A stretch of DNA of 40,883 bases from an uncultured Clostridia bacterium (GTDB taxonomy: Bacteria; Bacillota; Clostridia; UMGS1883): NCBI GenBank assembly GCA_947626145.1, contig CANQRB010000014.1:1-40883 (forward strand). The letters are read 5' to 3'. Position numbers and translations under genes: made by a program. Position 1 is the stretch's first letter; each line of letters opens with the position of its first letter. Below the pieces are notes generated by a model. It saw nothing but the letters and a program-made list of their open reading frames with translations. It ran no database searches and was not told the origin of the DNA. Shown here in pieces: positions 24,832-31,946 of the stretch.

Positions 24832-25530
24832 CTACTTTCCAGTTACGTACCGTATGGCCCGGCGTATCATGACGGCGGTCTCGGCCCGGGTGACGAAGCG
24901 CTCCGGCAGGAACAGTGACTCGCCGTCGGCCCCATCGGTCCCATGCACCACGCCCATAGCTGCCAGCTCCCTGATCTCGCTCTCGGCCCAGTGGCCTCCG
25001 ATGTCGGTCAGCTCCGGAACCACGGGCGGGGCGGGAGCCGGCTCTGATGCGGCGAGGGCCGTCTTAACGAGGTTTAAAAAGTAGTCCCAGCCGTAGTCGC
25101 TGAGTATCCGATGGGGACAGTATTTGCCGCTGAAATCCTGATGCTTCTTCACATGGGATATGTCCCAGCCGTAATCCTTCAGCAGCCGCGCCGTGAGCTC
25201 GGCCGCGTTTTTCATGGCCGCCTCGAAGCGGGCGCCGCCGCTCTTGCTGTAACAGATCTCGATGGCGATGTATTTCCGGTTGCCGGTACCGCTGCCGCCG
25301 TCCCCCGCGTGCCAGGCGTTGCGGTTAAGGGGCAGCCCCTGTACCGCCTCGGTGTCGTCCACCGCATAGTGAAAGCTCACCTTGTTGTTGTTGCTCAGCA
25401 TATAGGAAATTTCGTTCTTCGCCGGAGCGTCGTTGGCGGTGTTGTGGATGCAGATCCCCACGGGGGTCATGGAATAGGGGCATTTTACGGAGTATTTGCT
25501 CTCGGGACAGAGATTTTCACGAACGGTCAT
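24832..25530 (-). CDS. N-acetylmuramoyl-L-alanine amidase (phage-type endolysin) with SLH domain
   Basis: 232 residues. The N-terminal two thirds are an Amidase_2/PGRP fold that cleaves the amide between muramic acid and the peptide stem. Zinc ligands expected by family are His in GICIHNTAN, and His and Cys in KKHQDFSGKYCPH. VSFHYAVDD carries the usual active-site strand. After a Pro-rich linker (about 162-172) comes one S-layer-homology repeat (IGGHWAESEIRELAAMGVVH ... FVTRAETAVMIRRAI). No signal peptide, so it needs the holin encoded just upstream (14-base overlap). The ribosome site is GAGGAGG. An SLH domain as cell-wall binding part of an endolysin is uncommon. Confidence 0.92.
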   Translation of the reverse strand: MTVRENLCPESKYSVKCPYSMTPVGICIHNTANDAPAKNEISYMLSNNNKVSFHYAVDDTEAVQGLPLNRNAWHAGDGGSGTGNRKYIAIEICYSKSGGARFEAAMKNAAELTARLLKDYGWDISHVKKHQDFSGKYCPHRILSDYGWDYFLNLVKTALAASEPAPAPPVVPELTDIGGHWAESEIRELAAMGVVHGTDGADGESLFLPERFVTRAETAVMIRRAIRYVTGK

Positions 25531-25939
25531 TTTTTTCCTCCTCGTTTTTCAAAAGCTCGATCATGCGTTTTATTATTCCGGGCATGGGTACGCCGAGGAC
25601 GCCCACGTTTTCGGTGACGCTAAGCAGCTCGTTGACCATGAAGCCGATTATCACCGTGTTCCGGACGTAGTCGGTGCCCAGCGTCAGATCCAGCCGGTGC
25701 CCCACCAGTACCAGCAGCAGCACCAGCCCCTTGCGGCAGAGTCCCAGCCAGCCGGCCCGGCTGTCCAGTCCGCCGCCGGGGGTTTTCGGCGACCTGCCGA
25801 AGGCCGCCGCCGCCGTTCCGGTCAGGAAGTCCGCCGCCATGAAGATAAGCAGGGTCCCCAGCGCAGTGTCCCAGCCTCCCAGGGCCGAGGATACTGCCGC
25901 GCCCGCGAGACCGATTACGGTACAAAAGTATTTTTTCAT
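25517..25939 (-). CDS. Phage holin, toxin-secretion/phage-lysis type (holin_4_1)
   Basis: 140 residues. Such holins oligomerise in the membrane to release endolysin or other proteins. An N-terminal hydrophobic segment (VIGLAGAAVSSALGGWDTAL), the family's LLIFMAADFLTGTAAAAF segment and a third one around residues 75-95 are visible. The C-terminus is charged (ERMIELLKNEEEKN type). Ribosome site AGAGGTGG. It overlaps the amidase start by 14 bases, the usual lysis-cassette arrangement, and lies 25 bases after the fibre gene. Confidence 0.93.
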   Translation of the reverse strand: MKKYFCTVIGLAGAAVSSALGGWDTALGTLLIFMAADFLTGTAAAAFGRSPKTPGGGLDSRAGWLGLCRKGLVLLLVLVGHRLDLTLGTDYVRNTVIIGFMVNELLSVTENVGVLGVPMPGIIKRMIELLKNEEEKNDRS

Positions 25940-25964
25940 TTTTCCACCTCTTTCTTTTATGCTG

Positions 25965-28304
25965 TCACGACAGGGCGGCGATCTTGGCCGCCAGCTCGTT
26001 TATGGCGGCAACGATGCTGCTCCTGTCCGAGGTTTTCAGACCGCTCAGCTCGCCCACGTCCTTAAGCCAGATATGGCCGCTGTCGCCGGCCATCGATTTG
26101 GTGGAGGCCGTGACCTGATAATCGTAGACCTGAAGGGTGAGAGGGTTGTTGTTGGTTCCCTTCCCGAGCTGTATGGCGTCGATGTATTTGCCGTCGGTTA
26201 TTTTGACCTGGGCTCTGTTCCCTCCGGAGAAACCTTCGCCCGCCTGAGCATAGTAGCCTATGGCTCCGCCGCCGCCGGTTTCTCTCGCCACGTTGCCAAC
26301 GGCGCCGCCGTTGGCCGCGTCTGCGTCATATCCCACGGCTCCGCCGCCGTCGGTTACCTTGGCGGTGCTGCCGACTGCGCCGCCGCCGTAGCTCACTGAC
26401 GCTCCGCTGCCGATGGCGCCTCCCCATGAGTCGCTGCTCACCAGATCCAGCGCCGCCTTGTTGTCGTGGGTGTGGCCGTCCGCGGCGTCAAGCTTCTTTT
26501 TGTCCGCCGGGCTCATAAGGCCGAGAATCTTGTCCGTGGCCGGGCCCAGAGTATTCCACTGGCCAAAGCCGTTCCTGTCGCGGACGAGGTAGTCCCCCTC
26601 GTTCCCGTCTGTGGGGACAAAGGCGTTTGGCAGACCGGTGAATTCTCCGTTTGAGCTTTCGATTGTCAGGCTGGTACCGTCGCGGCTTATGGTGTAGGTC
26701 GTATCGGTGTCCGTGACAGAGGTCTCGCTGCCGTCGCTGCCCTTGAGCCTGATTTTGGAGCCGTCCTTCACGAGGGTGTAGGTGACGGGGGAGCTTACCC
26801 CGTCCATCACGGATGTCCAACCGCTCATAATCCCGCTGGCGGTCAGGCTGCCTGTGCCGCTGTATCCGGGGTTGCTGCGCGTATACACCGCCCGGTTGTC
26901 GGTGCGTATGGCGTACTGCGTCCGTGCCGTGGCGGCGGTGGCGTCTTTGGCCCCGACCGTAGTCACGATTATCCACCGGTCCGCCGGGTCGCTGTCCGCG
27001 GCCGTGGGCGGCAGATTTCCGGCCCCGGAAGCCCAGGACTTGATTTTGTAAATGCCAATGTCAGTCAGCCAGTTGGGCCACGCACCGGTCTGTGGGTCGA
27101 CGCCGAACTGGTTTATCCGGTCAGCCCCGACCTCGTCCCATTTGTCGGCCCAGGTGTTGGTGCTCATCCAGCCCCGGCGCATATAGACCTTGGAATTGAC
27201 CAAATCCCACGCTATCTGAAGCCTGTGGTTGCGGTTCAGGCTTTCGGCGTCGGTGGCCATGCGGTTCAGCACCAGCACCGCCCAGGAGGTGTGATTGTCT
27301 CTGATCACCGGCGGATGTCCGCCGCAGTCTTTCTTGATGCCGCCAAGGTACCAGCCGTCATCGAACAGCCAGTTTGTCTGCCAGCCCTCGGCGGGCTCGG
27401 GCGTGGTGTAAACCGGAAGATAGCCCCTGCCCCAGTGCTGGTCTATAAGGTCGGTCAAATACGCCTTGTCGGTGGACGACATTAAGCCGTCCACACCGCC
27501 GCGGGGGCTGTAACGTCCGTCGCCGTTTTTCAGTGCGGAGGATTTCGCTTCATAAGTCGATACGTGGACAAGGCTCTCGCCCGTCCAGATTACAAAATCC
27601 CCGAGGGACAGATAACCGTTGGCCCCGTTGATGGTATAACCTGAGGGGTATTGGGCGCTGCCGGTGGATGCGGCCGACGTTCGGGCGAAGAACCATGTGC
27701 CGGTCATTTCCGCGGTCATGCAGCTTTTAAGACTGCCGATGGCTCTGCCGTCCTTGCCGTAGACCTTGTCCGTGTCCATGTGCCAGGTGTAGGCCCCCAC
27801 TGTGGAGGAAATTCTGGCGGCCAGCTCCTCGTATCGGCAGGGGATTATGTCGAAATACTCCCGAAAGGCTTCCTCGCCGGTGAACACGGTGGTGACGGCG
27901 TCCTCAGTGACGTCCTTTTTCAATATGAGGATGTCGTCGCGGCTCAGGGACAAAATTTTCTCAGCCGTAACGGGATTGGTTATGTCCCCGCTCGCGTCGG
28001 CCACAAGGGTCATTCCGGCCTTGCCGTATTTGTAGATGTTCGAGTTCAGCATCACGGCGCTGGGATAGACCCTGCCCGCGTAGAACAGCCGCGGCGAGCC
28101 TATCCATAGCCACTGATCCTCGCCGCCGCCGGTGTAGTGTCTGGCGGTGTAGAGCTTATGCTCGTCCTCCACATAGACCCTCATGCCCTCGTAGCGCTCG
28201 CCCTCGGGGATAGCGTCCCTTTCGGCGGCGGTTTTTGCCACCGAACGGCTGTCCAGCGGCAGATTTGTTTTTACATGAAAGTTGGTTCCCGTTTCAATAG
28301 CCAT
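25965..28304 (-). CDS. Phage tail fibre / baseplate receptor-binding protein
   Basis: 779 residues. Phage fibre character comes from several signs: an N-terminal DSRSVAKTAAERDAIP segment with 'VYVEDEHKLY' typical of fibre N-domains, pyocin-knob-like segments (WDLVNSKVYMRRGW and YKIKSWASGAGNLPP followed by a D.A..W.I.TT strand), a Gly/Asn/Thr-rich shaft, and a stretch at about 628-690 of head-like repeats (GGGAVGSTAKVTDGGGAVGY). Those repeats resemble YadA-type collagen-binding heads and would form a trimeric left-handed roll. The C-terminus (SSIVAAINELAAKIAAL) is a predicted trimeric coiled coil. It should bind a cell-surface receptor. It lies 13 bases after the baseplate gene. Confidence 0.78.
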   Translation of the reverse strand: MAIETGTNFHVKTNLPLDSRSVAKTAAERDAIPEGERYEGMRVYVEDEHKLYTARHYTGGGEDQWLWIGSPRLFYAGRVYPSAVMLNSNIYKYGKAGMTLVADASGDITNPVTAEKILSLSRDDILILKKDVTEDAVTTVFTGEEAFREYFDIIPCRYEELAARISSTVGAYTWHMDTDKVYGKDGRAIGSLKSCMTAEMTGTWFFARTSAASTGSAQYPSGYTINGANGYLSLGDFVIWTGESLVHVSTYEAKSSALKNGDGRYSPRGGVDGLMSSTDKAYLTDLIDQHWGRGYLPVYTTPEPAEGWQTNWLFDDGWYLGGIKKDCGGHPPVIRDNHTSWAVLVLNRMATDAESLNRNHRLQIAWDLVNSKVYMRRGWMSTNTWADKWDEVGADRINQFGVDPQTGAWPNWLTDIGIYKIKSWASGAGNLPPTAADSDPADRWIIVTTVGAKDATAATARTQYAIRTDNRAVYTRSNPGYSGTGSLTASGIMSGWTSVMDGVSSPVTYTLVKDGSKIRLKGSDGSETSVTDTDTTYTISRDGTSLTIESSNGEFTGLPNAFVPTDGNEGDYLVRDRNGFGQWNTLGPATDKILGLMSPADKKKLDAADGHTHDNKAALDLVSSDSWGGAIGSGASVSYGGGAVGSTAKVTDGGGAVGYDADAANGGAVGNVARETGGGGAIGYYAQAGEGFSGGNRAQVKITDGKYIDAIQLGKGTNNNPLTLQVYDYQVTASTKSMAGDSGHIWLKDVGELSGLKTSDRSSIVAAINELAAKIAALS

Positions 28305-28317
28305 TGTTTTACCTCCG

Positions 28318-29679
28318 TCAGAAATTGAAAGTCATTTTCATTGTGCCGGGCGTCACGGCGTTGTTGTAAGTGTACACGTAGTAGCTCACGTTCGTGCCCG
28401 CGGCGTTGGGAACGGTGACGGACGAGCGGGTGAAGTCCGCCGTGTTGTCGAAGCCATTGCCGTCAAAAACCGTTTTCAGGGCGCCGTATGACGAGGGGTA
28501 GGCGAGACAGAAGCGTCCGGCCCCCGCCTTTGCGGTAAAGGTGAGGGTCAGGGAGCCCTTCGCGGCCACCAGCTTGGTCAGGGCCTTCACCGCTCCGGCG
28601 GAGCTTGGAGCCGAGGCGGCGGCGCCGTAGTAAATCGGGTTAACAAAGGTGTACCTTACGGCGGCGGAGGCCCCCGTCCCCTGTCCGTCCCCGGCGGAGG
28701 CGGTTATGACGGCGTCGGCGGTCAGGGGCGACGAGGGCCTTATGCCGGTCTGAGTGCCTCCGGCGGCCTGTACCGCCAGATTGGATGCCAGCGGGGCGGA
28801 GCCGTTGTACAGCCCGAGAGAGGTTATGTTTTTGGACTTCCTTGTCACGGTCACGCTGAATACCGGCGTGACGGAGCTGCCCAGCTCGTACACTCCTCCG
28901 CCGCCGGACGTGGCGGTCAGGCTTACCGCCGGGGGCACATACTTGATGAGCAGCCCCTTAAGCAAATCCTTAACGTCCATGCCCTTTATGTCCGTTCCAG
29001 CGGGCAGGCCGCCAATGGTTTCAACCATCACCTCGGAGGCGGAGCCCATATGGGTGGCCGTTTCCACAAAGGCCGTTGTGGCCAGCTGAGTGGTGTTGAC
29101 GCCCTCGGAGGCGGTGGGGGCCTTGGGAGCGCCGGTAAAAGTGGGCGAGGCCAGCTTTGCCAGAGCGCTCAGGAGCACGCCGCCGTCCTTTATGAGCTTG
29201 CCCGTGGCCCCGTCGTAGACCGCCACCCGACCTGCGACGGCGGAGGAGGGCCCCTTAACAAAGCCGCTGCCCGCGTCCCTCAGCTCGTCCAGATATTGTT
29301 GGGCTACCTTGCCGATGTAGCTCTCCCAGGTGGCGTCGTCCGAGGGCGAGGGCGGCAGGGCGTGAATTTCACGGGTCCCCTCCAGTATCCTAAGCCGGGT
29401 GTAGTTGGTGGCTATACGCAGATTGCCGTCCCCGTCGATGCCTATCAGGCCGAAGGTCAGGATGCCGCTCTCGGCCACGATGGCCTCGGGAACGATGGCC
29501 GAATCCTCGCTCATGGCCACGCTGCACTCCTCGGCGGGGAACACCACATACTTGCTCAGGCCGTTCCAGTCCGAGGTGAACGCCGCCTGCAGCCGGTAGT
29601 AGTTTTTGCTGCCGCTGACTATGGCGTTGGGATCGTTGACGGAGAGGATGTCGTTGTCGATCCTGAGTTTGATGATCAT
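28318..29679 (-). CDS. Phage baseplate upper-protein-like (BppU-type) fibre protein
   Basis: 453 residues. The N-terminal 150 residues match the BppU-type domain that anchors fibres to the baseplate in Firmicute phages (IKLRIDNDILSVNDPNAIVS, the TSDWNGLSKYVVF strand, YTRLRILEGTREIHALPPSP then the ATWESYIGKVAQQYLDEL helix). The middle holds a short fibre-type repeat (GAPKAPTASEGVNTTQLATT followed by AFVETAT). The C-terminal part (about 235-453) is a set of beta-rich Ig-like/jelly-roll segments. It has a GGAGG ribosome site and a promoter 50 bases upstream, and is the first gene of the four-gene block. No tail-tube, tape-measure or capsid genes lie upstream. Confidence 0.82.
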   Translation of the reverse strand: MIIKLRIDNDILSVNDPNAIVSGSKNYYRLQAAFTSDWNGLSKYVVFPAEECSVAMSEDSAIVPEAIVAESGILTFGLIGIDGDGNLRIATNYTRLRILEGTREIHALPPSPSDDATWESYIGKVAQQYLDELRDAGSGFVKGPSSAVAGRVAVYDGATGKLIKDGGVLLSALAKLASPTFTGAPKAPTASEGVNTTQLATTAFVETATHMGSASEVMVETIGGLPAGTDIKGMDVKDLLKGLLIKYVPPAVSLTATSGGGGVYELGSSVTPVFSVTVTRKSKNITSLGLYNGSAPLASNLAVQAAGGTQTGIRPSSPLTADAVITASAGDGQGTGASAAVRYTFVNPIYYGAAASAPSSAGAVKALTKLVAAKGSLTLTFTAKAGAGRFCLAYPSSYGALKTVFDGNGFDNTADFTRSSVTVPNAAGTNVSYYVYTYNNAVTPGTMKMTFNF

Positions 29680-29729
29680 TTCGTTTTCCTCCTTTTTATG
29701 TGTTTTTCACCGTTTCCGGTGCCGATTGA

Positions 29730-29758
29730 ATAGTATCACCCTAAAATTTCCCTGTAAA
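29730..29758 (-). promoter_or_regulatory. Promoter of the baseplate-fibre-holin-amidase block
   Basis: Minus strand: TTTACA (29753-29758), a 17-base spacer, TACTAT (29730-29735) with an extended TGA. The block therefore does not depend on an upstream phage late promoter. Confidence 0.7.
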
Positions 29759-29795
29759 GCCGTAAACTTGTACAGAAAAACGGGACAAAAAAAGA

Positions 29796-29821
29796 AAAAT
29801 CCGGCATAACGCCGGAATTTT
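29796..29821 (-). terminator. Terminator insulating the phage-type block
   Basis: Stem CCGGC / GCCGG with loop ATAAC and a long T-rich tract on the minus strand (ATTTTTCTTTTTTT). It lies just upstream of the block's promoter and would stop readthrough from the aldolase operon. A second weaker hairpin (CCGTTT/AAACGG) lies at about 29863-29878. Confidence 0.7.
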
Positions 29822-29956
29822 GGGTGAAAGGGGATGAATAAATTAAAAAGAAAAGGGACCGTTTCAAAAAACGGCAGTTTTTCCATAATTCATTGTTTTG
29901 ACTTTATTGCCGGTCAAATCAAATTAACATCATAAATATGATAACAATGACAGATG

Positions 29957-30108
29957 AAAAAGGCTTCCCCTCGAGGGGAAGCTGTCGGCGAAGGCCGACT
30001 GATGAGGTGTAGCCGCTGTGCGGCGTTATTGTAAACGTATAACGGATGCTTCGCATCCTACACCTCATCCGGCACTTCGTGCCACCTTCCCCTCCAGGGG
30101 AAGGCTTT
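29957..30108 (+). repeat. Dispersed hairpin-rich repeat C, copy 2 (152 bp)
   Basis: Same unit as 20063-20223 but inverted: outer CTTCCCCTCGAGGGGAAG palindrome, a GTCGGC-loop-GCCGAC hairpin, GATGAGGTGTA, a middle, then TACACCTCATC and a closing CCTTCCCCTCCAGGGGAAGG unit. It lies between the aldolase gene and the phage-type block. Confidence 0.85.
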
Positions 30109-30193
30109 ATTAGACGCTTTTAATTGGGATTGGTTTAGCAACACATAAATTGGCTTAATTTGACGGCCTGCGCCATTTTTTTACAGCCTCCCC

Positions 30194-30847
30194 TTATTTC
30201 TTTGTTACGCCTTCCCAGTCCTTGGCGAAGCGCTCCATGCCGATGTCGGTCAGAGGATGCTGTGCCATCTGGACAATTACCTTGTAGGGTATGGTGGCGA
30301 TGTGGGCCCCCAGACGGGCGGCCTGTACAACGTGGATGGGATGGCGGACGGAGGCGGCGATGATCTCGGTCTCGATGCCGTGGGTGTCAAAGATGTCCAC
30401 GATCTCCTCAATGAGGTTCATGCCGTCCATGCCTATGTCGTCCAGCCGTCCAAGGAAGGGGGAGACATAGGTGGCGCCGGCCCGGGCGGCCAGCAGAGCC
30501 TGAGTGGAGCTGAAGATAAGGGTCACGTTGGTCTTGATGCCCTTGGCGGTCAGCTGCTTGCAGGCCTTGAGGCCCTCCAATGTCATGGGCAGCTTGATAA
30601 CGATGTTCTTGTGGATGGCGGCCAGATCCACGGCCTGAGCCACCATTTCCCCGGCGGTGGCGGCGTCGGGGCTGACCTCGGCGCTTATGGGGCCGTCCAC
30701 GATGGAGGCTATTTCCTGAATTACCTCCTTGAAGTCCCGGCCGGACTTGGCGATGAGGGAGGGATTGGTGGTAACTCCGCAGATAACGCCAAGGTCGTTG
30801 GCCTTGCGGATGTCCTCAACAATCGCGGTGTCGATAAACAGTTTCAT
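30194..30847 (-). CDS. fsa: Fructose-6-phosphate aldolase / small transaldolase
   Basis: 217 residues, the short decameric form of the transaldolase family (about 215-220). It either cleaves fructose-6-phosphate to dihydroxyacetone and glyceraldehyde-3-phosphate or acts as a transaldolase; sequence alone does not decide. The Schiff-base lysine is Lys85 in [33 protein letters not shown] and the [11 protein letters not shown] block are also present. The ribosome site is AAAGGACG. It is the last gene of a seven-gene minus-strand operon, 35 bases after the BofA-like gene. Confidence 0.95.
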   Translation of the reverse strand: MKLFIDTAIVEDIRKANDLGVICGVTTNPSLIAKSGRDFKEVIQEIASIVDGPISAEVSPDAATAGEMVAQAVDLAAIHKNIVIKLPMTLEGLKACKQLTAKGIKTNVTLIFSSTQALLAARAGATYVSPFLGRLDDIGMDGMNLIEEIVDIFDTHGIETEIIAASVRHPIHVVQAARLGAHIATIPYKVIVQMAQHPLTDIGMERFAKDWEGVTKK

Positions 30848-30882
30848 TTCGGTTTCGTCCTTTCTTTTGATTTTTTAATATA

Positions 30883-31131
30883 TCAGAAAAATATATTAAT
30901 TAACAGCAGAAGCGCTATCGCCGGCGTCCCCAGCATCCCCGCCATCGCCGCGGTGAACAGGTTCAGGCTTATGCCCCCAAGCCCCAGCAGGCCGAGAACG
31001 CAGTTCCCCGCCAAAATCAGGGCCGTGCCCCGTATGAACCAGCAGAGCACCCGGGCCGACTGGTCGGTGAACCGGGTAAGCAGCGCAAATACGGCGACGG
31101 ATGCCGCCAGCAGTATTATGTCCGACGCCAT
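30883..31131 (-). CDS. BofA-family (pro-sigmaK processing inhibitor-like) membrane protein
   Basis: 82 residues from the ATG at 31131 (GGGAGGCGGG ribosome site); an ATG at 31149 would add six residues but has a weaker context. Three hydrophobic segments fill the protein. The C-terminal half (GGISLNLFTAAMAGMLGTPA then IALLLLIN) follows the BofA pattern of a small-residue-rich helix and a G.PG-like turn. In Bacillus BofA holds the SpoIVFB protease inactive during sporulation. Presence of this family fits a spore former, although BofA-like proteins occur with unknown roles too. It lies in a metabolic operon, not with sporulation genes. Confidence 0.72.
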   Translation of the reverse strand: MASDIILLAASVAVFALLTRFTDQSARVLCWFIRGTALILAGNCVLGLLGLGGISLNLFTAAMAGMLGTPAIALLLLINIFF

Positions 31132-31205
31132 GCGCCCGCCTCCCTTCATTCACTTTGAGTATATGAACGCGGGGGAGGCTTTATGAATCTGGGCGCCGGA
31201 TGAAT

Positions 31206-31499
31206 TTAGTGTTTGCTTGCGGGATTGGTCTTTCCGCAGCCGGGGCAGCGGGGAAAGTCCACGTCGTAGGTCTTGCCGCAGGCGGGACAGGTGGTTTTGG
31301 CGATGGCAGGTTCCTTCTGGATGGGAGTGAAAAACTCCAGCTTGCCGCACTTGGGGCAGGCGTAGATCTCCACATTCAGCTCGTCGTGGCCGGGCTCGGA
31401 ATTTACGCCCATAAATATCCCCGGGCTGGTCAGCTTTACGTTTTTCTCGCCGGCAAACGATAATTGCTCCCGGCATCTTGGGCAGTGAATTGTTTTCAT
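31206..31499 (-). CDS. Small zinc-ribbon protein with four CxxC knuckles
   Basis: 97 residues. Four CPxC motifs are visible: CPRC at the N-terminus, CPKCGK in the middle, and CPACGK and CPGCGK near the C-terminus, which pair into two zinc ribbons. A short beta-rich part (AGEKNVKLTSPGIFMG and ELNVEIYACPKCGKLEFF) lies between. No catalytic residues are seen. Function unknown; nucleic-acid or protein contacts are typical for such folds. It lies between a membrane protein and the BofA-like gene (24 and about 75 bases) in the coaX-malic enzyme operon. Ribosome site AAGGACG. Confidence 0.85.
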   Translation of the reverse strand: MKTIHCPRCREQLSFAGEKNVKLTSPGIFMGVNSEPGHDELNVEIYACPKCGKLEFFTPIQKEPAIAKTTCPACGKTYDVDFPRCPGCGKTNPASKH

Positions 31500-31523
31500 A
31501 GTGATCGTCCTTTTCTGATGATG

Positions 31524-31946
31524 TCATTTATTTTTGTCCCGTGCGAGCAGCTTTTTCAGCTTTTCGTCCGGGTAAAAATCGTATTTCCGTCCCTCGAAGG
31601 TCAGCGACCTTCCCTCGAAGTCAAATTCCGCGCGGGCGGTGTCTATGACGGCGGTCTCCCTTGACCAGAAGCCGTATTTGGTGAGGAACACCAGCGTTCC
31701 GTCGTCGGTGAGGACGTAGGTGGTCTCAAAAACTCCCCGCTTCATCAATCGGTTGAGTCCCACGGCCGCGGCGGCCAGAGCCCCAAGCTTCAGAAAGACC
31801 CCGTAGGGCAGCCTTCCGCCGAAAATAAAGATCAAAGCGCAGGAGATCAGCAGCAGGGGCAGCGCGAACCACGGCGCCCCCGGCAGCTCCGCCCCGCACC
31901 GGCAGACCTCCGTCCTGCCGCGAAGGGTCTCAGTCACGGGCGGCAC
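31524..31946 (-). CDS. Small two-helix membrane protein of unknown function
   Basis: About 140 residues from a GTG start overlapping the end of the malic enzyme gene by 17 bases; a second GTG three codons later (31937) is equally plausible. Two membrane helices (about 25-43 and 50-66, FALPLLLISCALIFIFG and FLKLGALAAAAVGLN) are followed by a cytosolic beta-rich PH-like part (TTYVLTDDGTLVFLTKYGFW ... AEFDFEGRSLTFEGRKYDFY). That is the layout of YcxB/bPH_2-type proteins, but no confident family can be named. The overlap suggests translational coupling with malic enzyme. Confidence 0.75.
   Translation of the reverse strand: MPPVTETLRGRTEVCRCGAELPGAPWFALPLLLISCALIFIFGGRLPYGVFLKLGALAAAAVGLNRLMKRGVFETTYVLTDDGTLVFLTKYGFWSRETAVIDTARAEFDFEGRSLTFEGRKYDFYPDEKLKKLLARDKNK

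Larger units (their letters stand above)
29680..30193. other. Gene-free stretch: module promoter, terminators, repeats
   Basis: It holds the promoter of the phage-type block (29730-29758), two candidate minus-strand terminators (29796-29821 and about 29858-29878), a 152-bp repeat C (29957-30108) and the end of a terminator-bearing repeat E (about 30150-30186). No ORF is supported. Confidence 0.75.

Noticed and set aside
25965-28304. Diversity-generating retroelement target in the fibre gene
   Set aside because: No reverse transcriptase or template repeat was found nearby, and the C-terminus is a coiled coil, not a C-type lectin fold with variable adenine-derived codons.
24832-29679. Complete prophage
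   Set aside because: Only baseplate/fibre, holin and amidase genes are present; there is no integrase, repressor, terminase, capsid, tail tube or attachment-site duplication in or near the block.
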